Origin: Firmicutes bacterium UBA7510
GTDB lineage: Bacteria > Bacillota > Clostridia > Tissierellales > Sedimentibacteraceae
DNA length: 64,000 nt
Direction of reading: 5' to 3'
NCBI GenBank assembly: GCA_002479485.1
Contig: DLNM01000045.1
Location: 88,930 to 152,929, forward strand
Shown here: in pieces, positions 17,016 through 24,566 of the stretch
How positions within the stretch are numbered: position 1 is the stretch's first letter
Layout: every line of letters begins with the position of its first letter
The notes under the pieces: generated by a model
The model's input: the letters and a program-made list of their open reading frames with translations, nothing else
Database searches by the model: none
Told to the model about the DNA's origin: nothing
Program-made: the position numbers and the translations under genes

Positions 17016-18827
17016 ATGATTAAACAAATATTAGGGCTAGAGCTATTAAAGTGTAATTTTAAATCAATTCTTATCTTTGAAATTTGCTATAAATTTATTG
17101 CAGCTTTGCTATTTGCACCTTTAGTATTAGTTATTGTAAATTTTTCATTAAAGCTTGCGGGTATAAAATATCTTTCTAATGAGAACATTTCATATTTTTT
17201 CACAAATCCGTCTACTATTATAATTATATGCTTGTTCATCTTATGCCTTATTTTATATAGTTTGTTTGAGGTTATGGCACTTATAGGTTGTTTTCAAGCT
17301 TCATATTATGATAAAAAGATTTCTTCCTTAGCTATTTTTAGGCTAGGATTTTTTTCAGCTAAAAAACTGTTTAAAGGAAAAAATTTTTTATTAATAGTTA
17401 TTTCATTATTGATATATCCAATAGTAAATTTTATACAGTTGTACGGATGTTTTTCAAATTTAAAGCTTTTGGGAATCATTAGCAATTTTATTAATACAAA
17501 TATGCCTGAGCTTCTGACATGTTTTCTTATAATAATGGTTGTATCATTATTTGCGATGAAATTAATATACAGCTTATGTTATTTTTGTACAGAAAACTAT
17601 AATCTTAAAAAATCTGTAAAAAAGGGACTGCGTTTAATTAGTGAAAATTATATAAAAACTGTTTTTGGACTGCTATTGTGGAATATTACTATAGCATTAG
17701 CTGCAGGAATAATTTTAATAATAGGAGTGTTTCTTGTATTTGTTACATTAAAAATACTTGGCATAAGCGAAACTGCAAATATTATCGCTTTACAAGCATA
17801 TAGATGGATATTTATTTCGCTTGTCGGGTTGTATATGCTATTTTCTACACCTATTTCATTTGCATATATCTGCTCATTCTATTACAAGGAAAGATGCAAA
17901 GACGGAGAAATAATGGATTTTTATAAGGAGCCAGAGGCGGCATTTAAAAATCCTAATATTGTAAAAAATCTGCTTCTGATTATGACAGTTATTTTGATTA
18001 TAAGCAATATATCCATTTTTATATTTGACCCAAATGTTTTCAAACCTAATATACAGTTTTTTCATAATACTAATGTAACAGCGCATAGAGGAGATTCAAT
18101 TAATGCACCAGAAAATACTATTGCTGCTTTTGAAAGCGCGATAACTCATTATGCAGATTGGATTGAGCTTGATTTAAAGCAAACAAAAGACGGCGTAATA
18201 GTGGTAATGCATGATAGTAATCTAAAAAGAACAGCAGGAATAAATAAAAACATATGGGAAGTTACATATGATGAAATAAAAAATCTTGACGTTGGTGCTT
18301 GGTTTAGCGAAGAATTTGTTGGTGAAAAAATTCCTACATTGGATGAGGTCATAAAGCATGTTAATGGAAGAGCTAAGCTTAACATAGAATTAAAGCCTAC
18401 AGGCTATGAAAAGGATTTTGAAAAAGAGGTTATAAGAATTATAAAGGAAAATAATATTGAAGAACAATGTGTTATAACTTCCTTAAAATATAATACATTA
18501 AAACGAGTTAAAGAAATTGCACCTGAAATAAAAACTATTTTTGTATCAGGTGTAGCCTATGGTAATCTTGCTGACTTAAAATATGCTGATGGATTTAGTA
18601 TAGAGCAAAATTTCATTACAAAAAAATTAGTAAACAGTATAAAAAACAAGGAAAAAGATTTATATGTATGGACAGTTAATAATATGAAAATGATAGAAAA
18701 AATGATTGAGCTTGGTGTTGATAATATTATAACTGACAATCCTCTCAAAGCCAAAGAAACAATCTATAAAAAATATGCTCCTGATACGTTTGTAAAGCTA
18801 TTTACCCAAACAATAAATAAAAAATAA
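17016..18827 (+). CDS. Membrane-anchored glycerophosphodiester phosphodiesterase
   Basis: About 603 residues from the ATG at 17016 (TGGAGA, six bases before). The ATG at 16995 precedes that ribosome site. Residues ~1-345 carry about eight hydrophobic helices typical of the GDPD membrane domain. A GlpQ/UgpQ TIM-barrel domain follows: TAHRGDSINAPENTIAAF (catalytic His and Arg), WIELDLKQTKDGVIVVMHD (metal-binding Glu and Asp, second His), KLNIELKP and YVWTVNN. It should hydrolyse glycerophosphodiesters or lipid and teichoic-acid head groups at the outer membrane face. It is monocistronic, with a terminator downstream. Confidence 0.92.
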   Translation: MIKQILGLELLKCNFKSILIFEICYKFIAALLFAPLVLVIVNFSLKLAGIKYLSNENISYFFTNPSTIIIICLFILCLILYSLFEVMALIGCFQASYYDKKISSLAIFRLGFFSAKKLFKGKNFLLIVISLLIYPIVNFIQLYGCFSNLKLLGIISNFINTNMPELLTCFLIIMVVSLFAMKLIYSLCYFCTENYNLKKSVKKGLRLISENYIKTVFGLLLWNITIALAAGIILIIGVFLVFVTLKILGISETANIIALQAYRWIFISLVGLYMLFSTPISFAYICSFYYKERCKDGEIMDFYKEPEAAFKNPNIVKNLLLIMTVILIISNISIFIFDPNVFKPNIQFFHNTNVTAHRGDSINAPENTIAAFESAITHYADWIELDLKQTKDGVIVVMHDSNLKRTAGINKNIWEVTYDEIKNLDVGAWFSEEFVGEKIPTLDEVIKHVNGRAKLNIELKPTGYEKDFEKEVIRIIKENNIEEQCVITSLKYNTLKRVKEIAPEIKTIFVSGVAYGNLADLKYADGFSIEQNFITKKLVNSIKNKEKDLYVWTVNNMKMIEKMIELGVDNIITDNPLKAKETIYKKYAPDTFVKLFTQTINKK

Positions 18828-18828
18828 C

Positions 18829-18875
18829 ATATAAAAAAGACTACTTTAGTATGTATGAGTAGTCTTTTTTATATG
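18829..18875 (+). terminator. Terminator after the phosphodiesterase gene
   Basis: AAAAAAGACTACT pairs with AGTAGTCTTTTTT. Confidence 0.85.
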
Positions 18876-18980
18876 TAAAAAAACGTTTACATTATTTAAC
18901 ATATATAGTAATATAATACTAATAAAAGTTCTAATCATATCTTACAATTTTACATATCTAAAAGTATTCCCAAAATGAAT

Positions 18981-19023
18981 TTGACATAATCAGTTTTTTA
19001 AAAAGTGAGTAAGTGTTCACTTA
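18981..19023 (+). promoter_or_regulatory. Promoter region with TetR-type operator for the SCP2/transketolase operon
   Basis: TTGACA at 18981 is a consensus -35 element. Its -10 is poorly matched, which is usual for activated or tightly repressed promoters. At 19010-19023 lies the perfect palindrome TAAGTG-TT-CACTTA, the size and form of a TetR-family operator, and a further AAGTGA half-site is at 19003-19008. The operon contains a TetR gene (23854), so autorepression is the simple inference. Confidence 0.6.
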
Positions 19024-19037
19024 TCAAACTGCGACTT

Positions 19038-19060
19038 TTAACTTTTAAATTAAAAGTTAA
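19038..19060 (+). repeat. Perfect 11-bp inverted repeat in the operon leader
   Basis: TTAACTTTTAA, one A, TTAAAAGTTAA. It lies between the TetR-type operator and the first gene, within the presumed 5' leader. It may be a second operator or an mRNA stem. There is no T run to make it a terminator. Confidence 0.6.
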
Positions 19061-19096
19061 TTTAAATAAATTTATATAAAGGGAGGAAATAAAAAT

Positions 19097-19849
19097 ATGG
19101 ACCAGTTAACTAAGGCTAATATCAATCTTCATGCCATTCTCAGAAATCTAAAGGATTTATGTGAGATGGATAAAGAATCATTTGACTTAGTGAAGGACAA
19201 AAATCTTACTATTCAGTTTGTTGTAAAGGGCGGAGTAAATGGATCGTTAAGCTTTAAAAATGGCAAGGTTTCTTATGAAAATGGAGTATACCCTTGTAAA
19301 ATCAAGCTATATTTTACATCACCCGAGCACCTAAATGCAATGTTTGACGGAACTAAGATGCCAATACCATTAAAGGGATTTACAAAGATTAGTTTTCTAC
19401 AGAATGAATTCAAAAAACTCACCGACAGATTAAGCTACTTCTTAAAACCTACAGACGAATTACTAAAAAACCCAGAATATTTTAAAATTAATACTTATTT
19501 AACAGCCTATACAGCATTTTTTGCCTTATCTGAAATTGCTAATCACGATAGCTTAGGCAAAATAAATGCTAAAAGAGTTCCAGATGGAATTATTAATATA
19601 CTTGCTAAGGATGGACCTGGACTGCAACTGATAGTTAAAGGTGGCCATATTATAGCAAAACAAGGTATTTCAGATAATCCACGTGCAGTGATGGAATTTA
19701 GTGATTTAAAAACTGTCAATGATGTTCTTAACGGAAAATCTGATATTTATACTGCTATTGGTGAAGACAAATTTGGATTAAAGGGTTTTATACCTATGCT
19801 TGATAACCTAAATAAGCTTTTAGATCAAGTTCCAGCATACGTACAATAA
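19097..19849 (+). CDS. Tandem SCP2-like (sterol carrier) protein, first copy
   Basis: 250 residues, without signal peptide or membrane helix. Two SCP2-like units are recognisable. Residues ~33-95 read LTIQFVVKGGVNGSLSFKNGKVSY...KIKLYFTSPEHLNAMFDG. Residues ~165-235 read IINILAKDGPGLQLIVKGGHIIAKQGISDNPRAVMEFSDLKTVNDVLNGKSD. The pattern of beta strands, a helix after a Ser/Asp-x-x-x-hydrophobic segment, and a Gly-Lys turn is that of lipid-binding SCP2 domains. GGGAGGAAATAAAA precedes the ATG. It is the first gene of the operon and has a paralogue at 23055. The ligand is unknown, but a hydrophobic substrate handled by the neighbouring enzymes is a reasonable inference. Confidence 0.65.
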   Translation: MDQLTKANINLHAILRNLKDLCEMDKESFDLVKDKNLTIQFVVKGGVNGSLSFKNGKVSYENGVYPCKIKLYFTSPEHLNAMFDGTKMPIPLKGFTKISFLQNEFKKLTDRLSYFLKPTDELLKNPEYFKINTYLTAYTAFFALSEIANHDSLGKINAKRVPDGIINILAKDGPGLQLIVKGGHIIAKQGISDNPRAVMEFSDLKTVNDVLNGKSDIYTAIGEDKFGLKGFIPMLDNLNKLLDQVPAYVQ

Positions 19850-19867
19850 AATTTGTGGAGGTTAGCT

Positions 19868-21148
19868 ATGGAAGTAAATAATTATTCTAAAAATAGAGAG
19901 CTCTTTAAAAGGGCTTTGAAGAGTATTCCAACAGGTGTTTATGGTCATCTTGGACCATCAAATGGATGTGCTATACCTGTTAGCGCGTATCCTATATTTT
20001 CGGAAAACGCGAAGGGAGCTTACTACTGGGATGTTGACGGAAACAGATTTATTGATTATATGTGTGCTTATGGTCCAAATGTTTTGGGCTACTGCGATGA
20101 GGATGTAGATAATGCGGCTATAGAACAACTTAGAAAGGGTAACTGTGTTACAACACCTTCAAGAATTATGATAGACTTTGCAGAATTAATGGTTGATACA
20201 ATAGATATGGCCGATTGGGTGTTTTTTGCTAAAAACGGTGGAGATGTTACTTCTCTAGCCATACTTGTAGCTCGTGCTGCAACCGGACGCAAAAAAATAA
20301 TACAGGTTAAAGGTGGGTATCATGGAGTAGCACCTTGGGCACAGAAGCTTGGATATCCGGGAATAATTGAGGAAGATGTATGCAACAATCTTTATGTAAA
20401 ATGGAACGATTTTGAATCAGTTGAGAAGCTTGTAAAAGAGAATAAAGGGCAGATTGCAGCATTTATATCAACACCTTATTATCATCCTATATTTGATGAT
20501 AATGAATTACCAGCTAAAGGTTACTGGAAAAAGATAAGAAAACTTTGCACTGACAATGGAATAGTATTAATAATAGATGATGTTAGATGTGGATTCAGAT
20601 TAGATAATAAAGGTTCGGATTACTATTTTGGATTTAAAGCTGATTTAACTTGCTACTGCAAAGCGTTAGCAAATGGATACAATGTATCAGCTTTATGTGG
20701 CATAGATGCTCTTAGAAGTGCAGTATCTAATGTAACCTATACTGGAAGCTACTGGCTAAGTGCAGAGCCATTTGCAGCAGGAATAGCTTGTATTAATAAG
20801 CTTAAAAAGATTGATGGTGCAAATCTAATGATTGAAAAGGGAACAAAATTGACTAATGGACTAATAGCAGCAGGAAAGGATTATGGAATTGATTTAAAAG
20901 TTACTGGGATTCCTTCGATGTGGTATATGAGAATTACAAATGATGATTCATTAATGCTACATCAAGAGTGGGTCGCAGAATGTGTAAAACGTGGAGTTTT
21001 CTTTACAAATCATCATAACCTATTTATTAACTGCGCTTTATCTGATGAGGATATAGCTTATACTATAGATGTTTCTCACGAGGCATTTAAAATAGTAAAA
21101 CAAAATCATCCGGAAATTGAAGGAGGTAAGGTTTATGCCATTAACTAA
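19868..21148 (+). CDS. Class III PLP aminotransferase/aminomutase (glutamate-1-semialdehyde aminomutase-like)
   Basis: 426 residues from the ATG at 19868, six bases after GGAGG. The TTG at 19853 precedes the ribosome site. Class III features: YYWDVDGNRFIDYMCAYGPNVLGY near the N-terminus, KGGYHG, the PLP-contacting IIDDVRCGFR (normally DEVxxGFR, here DDV), and CKALANGYNVSALCG containing the Schiff-base Lys. It is GSA-aminomutase-like in length, but the neighbours are not haem genes, so tetrapyrrole synthesis is unlikely. It probably transfers or moves an amino group on a substrate shared with the transketolase. The stop lies inside the next gene (14-base overlap), so translation is probably coupled. 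Confidence 0.85.
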   Translation: MEVNNYSKNRELFKRALKSIPTGVYGHLGPSNGCAIPVSAYPIFSENAKGAYYWDVDGNRFIDYMCAYGPNVLGYCDEDVDNAAIEQLRKGNCVTTPSRIMIDFAELMVDTIDMADWVFFAKNGGDVTSLAILVARAATGRKKIIQVKGGYHGVAPWAQKLGYPGIIEEDVCNNLYVKWNDFESVEKLVKENKGQIAAFISTPYYHPIFDDNELPAKGYWKKIRKLCTDNGIVLIIDDVRCGFRLDNKGSDYYFGFKADLTCYCKALANGYNVSALCGIDALRSAVSNVTYTGSYWLSAEPFAAGIACINKLKKIDGANLMIEKGTKLTNGLIAAGKDYGIDLKVTGIPSMWYMRITNDDSLMLHQEWVAECVKRGVFFTNHHNLFINCALSDEDIAYTIDVSHEAFKIVKQNHPEIEGGKVYAIN

Positions 21149-21986
21149 ACAGGAAATAGAAATGTTAGAAAAAAAGGCAAGTGAATTAAGATATTTGTGT
21201 GTTGACACAACGGTTTGGGGGCATAGTGGACATATTGGGGGCTCCATGAGTGCTATGGATATATTAACAATATTATATTATAAATACATGAATATAAATC
21301 CTAAAAATCCAAATTGGGATGAAAGAGATAGATTTATATTAAGTAAGGGGCATGTTGGAGTTGGTTACGCGCCAGTATTGGCTGATAAAGGTTATTTTGA
21401 TAAGGAGTGGCTTAAAGATTTTAATTTAACAGGCTCTCGTCTAGGTATGCATCTTGATGGCAATAAAGTACCAGGTGTAGATGCATCAACAGGCTCTTTA
21501 GGTCATGGTTTAGCCATAGCTCTTGGTATGGCTATGGCAGCTAAATTGCAAGGTAAATCTTATAAAACGTACTGTTTACTTGGAGATGGAGAATGTGACG
21601 AGGGGGCAGTATGGGAGTCTGCTATGGCAGCGTCACACTTTAAAGCAACTAATTTAATTACTATAGTTGATAGAAATCAGTGTATGATAGATGGACGTAC
21701 TGAGGATGTTATGAAGCTTGAGCCGTTTGCCGACAAATGGAAAGCCTTTGGCTTTATAGTTAAGGAAATCAATGGTCATGATTTTAATGAAATTTCTGAA
21801 GCAATTGATTTTGCACTTGAGGCAAAAGATGCTCCAGTATTAATATTAGCTAATACAATAAAAGGTTGTGGTATAGATTATATGGAGGACGATTATAGGT
21901 GGCACTACGGAGCTTTAGATGAAGAAAAGGTAACTAGAGCAAAGGAAAGTCTAAATAAATATTATCAAAAAAGAATGAAAGTGTGA
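21135..21986 (+). CDS. Transketolase-like protein, N-terminal (ThDP pyrophosphate-binding) subunit
   Basis: 283 residues from the ATG at 21135 (GGAGGT, eight bases before). It has the transketolase N-domain: GHIGGSMSAMDIL (GHPGG in most housekeeping enzymes, so Pro is replaced by Ile), FILSKGHVGVGYAPVLA, VDASTGSLGHGLAIALGMA, and the ThDP motif LGDGECDEGAVWESAMAASH ending NLITIVDRN. The protein ends where the pyrimidine-binding domain would begin, and that domain is the separate gene at 22048. Such split transketolases occur in archaea and Clostridia. They include the DesAB steroid desmolase of Clostridium scindens and sulfosugar transketolases, besides ordinary pentose enzymes. Confidence 0.9.
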   Translation: MPLTKQEIEMLEKKASELRYLCVDTTVWGHSGHIGGSMSAMDILTILYYKYMNINPKNPNWDERDRFILSKGHVGVGYAPVLADKGYFDKEWLKDFNLTGSRLGMHLDGNKVPGVDASTGSLGHGLAIALGMAMAAKLQGKSYKTYCLLGDGECDEGAVWESAMAASHFKATNLITIVDRNQCMIDGRTEDVMKLEPFADKWKAFGFIVKEINGHDFNEISEAIDFALEAKDAPVLILANTIKGCGIDYMEDDYRWHYGALDEEKVTRAKESLNKYYQKRMKV

Positions 21987-22034
21987 TATGAAAAAATATT
22001 TCACACTAAATATTGTGGTGCCGTAAAGCGGCAT
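21980..22034 (+). repeat. Intercistronic double-hairpin element (copy A)
   Basis: AGTGTGA (including the stop codon of the upstream gene) pairs with TCACACT at 22001-22007. A second stem TGCCG-TAAAG-CGGCA at 22019-22033 follows, ending 14 bases upstream of the next ATG, next to GGGAGG. Similar arrangements occur at 37951, 42951 and 51104. Confidence 0.6.
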
Positions 22035-22047
22035 AAGGGAGGAAATT

Positions 22048-23052
22048 ATGGGATTATCATATACAATGATAGAAACAACGAAGCTTTCAACAGCTGAAAT
22101 TTATGGTCAGGTTTTGTGTCAGCTTGGGGAAGAGCATAAGGATATAGTAGGTTTAACAGCTGACCTTGGAAAATCTACTAAAATAGGTTCATTTGGCGAA
22201 AGATTTCCAGAAAGATTTTTCAATGTTGGTATAGCTGAACAAAATATGTTTGGTATGGCTGCTGGTATGGCTAAGTGTGGGTTAACTCCTTTTGTATCAA
22301 CATTTGCTATATTTACTTCAATGAGAGGTCTAGACCAAGTACACACTGATATTTGCTATCAAAATCTAAATGTTAAGATGATTGCTACACACGCTGGTTT
22401 ATCCTTCGGTCAGGCAGGAAGTACACATCATTGCACAGAAGACATTGGAATTATGCGTACTATGGCTAATTGTAAGATTATAGTTCCTGCTGATGGTATG
22501 GAAACAGCAAAGGCTGTTGAGGCAGCATATGAAACCTTTGGGCCTATATACATCAGGATTAACAGAGGATTTGACCATAGGCTAAATGAGTCACCAGATT
22601 ATGAATTTGAAATTGGTAAGGCTATTGAGCTGCACGAAGGAACTGATTTAACAATTATAGCTTGCGGCTCATGTGTTTATCAAGCATTGCAGGCAGCAAG
22701 AGAGTTGCATGATATAGATAAGCTAAGCATAAGAGTAATTAATATGCACACTATAAAACCTATTGATGAGGAAGCTATACTTAAGGCTGTTCAAGAGACA
22801 AGAAGAATTGTAACTGTGGAGGATCATAATATTATTGGAGGACTTGGAAGTGCAGTGGCTGAGGTTATCGCTAAGGGCGGCAAGGCTTGTGCTTTTGAAA
22901 GGCTAGGTATTCCAGATACATTTTCACCTATAGGGTTACATGAGGATTTGATGTCAATATTCAAAATAGATACAAATGGTATAATGGAAAAGGTTAGAGA
23001 AATGATGGGCAGGGATTTTGAGGAAGACGATAACTGGGACGACGAGGTGTAA
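22048..23052 (+). CDS. Transketolase-like protein, C-terminal (ThDP pyrimidine-binding) subunit
   Basis: 334 residues. It holds the pyrimidine-binding domain (GLTADLGKSTKIGSFGERFP, FNVGIAEQNMFGMAAGMAKCG with the catalytic Glu that activates ThDP, and FVSTFAIFTSMRGLDQVHTDI) and the transketolase C-domain (VINMHTIKPIDEEAI, VTVEDHNIIGGLGSAVAEV). It completes a heteromeric ThDP enzyme with the gene at 21135. GGGAGGAAATT precedes the ATG. The C-terminal tail is acidic (FEEDDNWDDEV). Confidence 0.92.
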   Translation: MGLSYTMIETTKLSTAEIYGQVLCQLGEEHKDIVGLTADLGKSTKIGSFGERFPERFFNVGIAEQNMFGMAAGMAKCGLTPFVSTFAIFTSMRGLDQVHTDICYQNLNVKMIATHAGLSFGQAGSTHHCTEDIGIMRTMANCKIIVPADGMETAKAVEAAYETFGPIYIRINRGFDHRLNESPDYEFEIGKAIELHEGTDLTIIACGSCVYQALQAARELHDIDKLSIRVINMHTIKPIDEEAILKAVQETRRIVTVEDHNIIGGLGSAVAEVIAKGGKACAFERLGIPDTFSPIGLHEDLMSIFKIDTNGIMEKVREMMGRDFEEDDNWDDEV

Positions 23053-23054
23053 TT

Positions 23055-23843
23055 ATGATGATTGCTGATAGAGATTTGTATTCCAGTAGAATTTTTATAA
23101 ATTCAGTGTTACCTTTAATTAAGGTTATAGTTGAAGAAAGAAAAGAGCTCGGTGAAAAATTTGCTGGTAAGAACGGTATAATCCAAATTAGCGCTAAGGA
23201 CGAAGTAGGAAAAGTTGGAATGCATTATGTTATTGAGAATGGTAATTTTACCGTAGTTTTAGGTATTTTAGATAATCCTGATGTTGAGCTAGAATTTAAG
23301 AACATTCCTTCTTTAAATGGATTCTTTTCTGGGAAAAGTAAAAAGCTACCTAAGATTAAGGGTTTAACTAAGCTAGGACTCTTAATCCCTATGATAAAGA
23401 CACTACTTTTTATGTCATCAATGCTTAGTGCAACTACTCCGCCGATTGAAGAGGATAAAAAGGAATTTTTAGTTAGACTATATTTTTATTTGTTATCCTC
23501 AGGCATAAGCCAGTTGAATAAAGCTGGTCATCCTGATGTAGCACGTTGGTCAAAGAGAAGTCCAGATAGGGTATATGCTTGGAGGGTTATAGATAAACCA
23601 GAATTAAGCTCTTATATTAGAGTAAAGGCGGGCAATACTAAAGCCGCTCGAGGAGCATATAAGCGCTCAAAACCATTCTTTACAATGTGCTTTGACTGCG
23701 TAGATAGTGCTTTAGGAACTCTTTTGCAGATAGATGACTTAGTAGAAGCTACTGCAACAGGAAAACTAATAATGGAGGGAGCACCTGAATTTGGAGCAGA
23801 AATAGGTGATTATATGATGCTTGTTGGTGACTATGCAAAATAG
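23055..23843 (+). CDS. Tandem SCP2-like protein, second copy
   Basis: 262 residues, distantly like the product at 19097. An N-terminal SCP2-like unit spans ~35-110 (IIQISAKDEVGKVGMHYVIENGNFTVVLGILDNPDVELEFKN...LNGFFSGKSKKLP). A second spans ~175-260 (AWRVIDKPELSSYIRVKAGN...FFTMCFDCVDSALGTLLQIDDLVEATATGKLIMEG). The middle (KLGLLIPMIKTLLFMSSML) is hydrophobic and may line a ligand tunnel or touch the membrane. It begins two bases after the transketolase stop, with GAGGTG inside the preceding coding end. Ligand unknown. Confidence 0.6.
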   Translation: MMIADRDLYSSRIFINSVLPLIKVIVEERKELGEKFAGKNGIIQISAKDEVGKVGMHYVIENGNFTVVLGILDNPDVELEFKNIPSLNGFFSGKSKKLPKIKGLTKLGLLIPMIKTLLFMSSMLSATTPPIEEDKKEFLVRLYFYLLSSGISQLNKAGHPDVARWSKRSPDRVYAWRVIDKPELSSYIRVKAGNTKAARGAYKRSKPFFTMCFDCVDSALGTLLQIDDLVEATATGKLIMEGAPEFGAEIGDYMMLVGDYAK

Positions 23844-23853
23844 GGTTTAAACT

Positions 23854-24531
23854 ATGGACGTAATTATAGATAACAAAAGAATAAAATATCATAAAAAAAC
23901 ATTTGAAAATATTTCAGTGGATAAGCAGAAAAAAGTAATAGAAACAGCTGTTAAACATTTTGCTATGTACGGATATGATGCAACAAATATTAATAATATT
24001 GCTAGTGATGTAGGGATAAGTATAGGCTCATTATATAACTACTTTGCTTCAAAGGAAGATTTGTTTTTAGGTGTAGTTAATGAAGGCTCATTATTGTTAG
24101 AAAAAGAACTATCTAAGATTGATGAAACTGAAAATATATTGATTTTCTTTGAAAAAATATTAAGGCTAAGTAAAGAGTTTGCATTGAACTATCCAGAGTT
24201 TAATCAAATCTATTTAAATCTAACTACACAAAATTTGTCTCATTTATCAGATAAACTATGCAATAAAATTGAACATATAACAGCTGAAAAGTATAAAAAG
24301 CTAATTAATATTTCAAAGGAAAAGGGATACATAAGAACGGAAATGTCAGAAAATGAAATAGCCTTTTGTTTGGATAACCTTGTTATGATGCTGCAATTCT
24401 CATTTGCATCTAACTACTATTTAGAAAGAATGAGAACCTTTTTAGGGGAGAATGTTGATATAAAGGATGATAGTATAATAGAAAGTATAGTTAGCTTTGC
24501 TGTAAATTCTTTAACTAAAGATATAGGATAA
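23854..24531 (+). CDS. TetR/AcrR-family transcriptional regulator
   Basis: 225 residues. The N-terminal helix-turn-helix at ~30-80 is textbook TetR: VIETAVKHFAMYGYDATNIN, then IASDVGISIGSLYNYFASKEDLF. The C-terminal domain is all-helical and would bind an inducer, perhaps the substrate of the surrounding enzymes. It lies ten bases after the second SCP2-like gene. It probably represses the operon through the palindrome at 19010. The stop lies inside a 14-bp inverted repeat. Confidence 0.9.
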   Translation: MDVIIDNKRIKYHKKTFENISVDKQKKVIETAVKHFAMYGYDATNINNIASDVGISIGSLYNYFASKEDLFLGVVNEGSLLLEKELSKIDETENILIFFEKILRLSKEFALNYPEFNQIYLNLTTQNLSHLSDKLCNKIEHITAEKYKKLINISKEKGYIRTEMSENEIAFCLDNLVMMLQFSFASNYYLERMRTFLGENVDIKDDSIIESIVSFAVNSLTKDIG

Positions 24532-24546
24532 GTCCTATATCTTTAG
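24515..24546 (+). repeat. Perfect 14-bp inverted repeat spanning the tetR stop codon
   Basis: CTAAAGATATAGGA, TAAG loop, TCCTATATCTTTAG. There is no following T run, so it may be an mRNA-stabilising or partial attenuating hairpin between the regulator and the reductase gene. Confidence 0.7.
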
Positions 24547-24566
24547 CGTTATGAGGGGGGAGTTAA

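Noticed and set aside
19868..21148. hemL (glutamate-1-semialdehyde aminomutase) as a specific name
   Set aside because: Family-level similarity is clear, but the DDVRCGFR variant and the absence of tetrapyrrole genes nearby argue against a haem role.
19097..23843. A firm call of steroid desmolase (desAB)
   Set aside because: Split transketolases are common. The sequence shows architecture and context only, so this is kept as a hypothesis in the findings.
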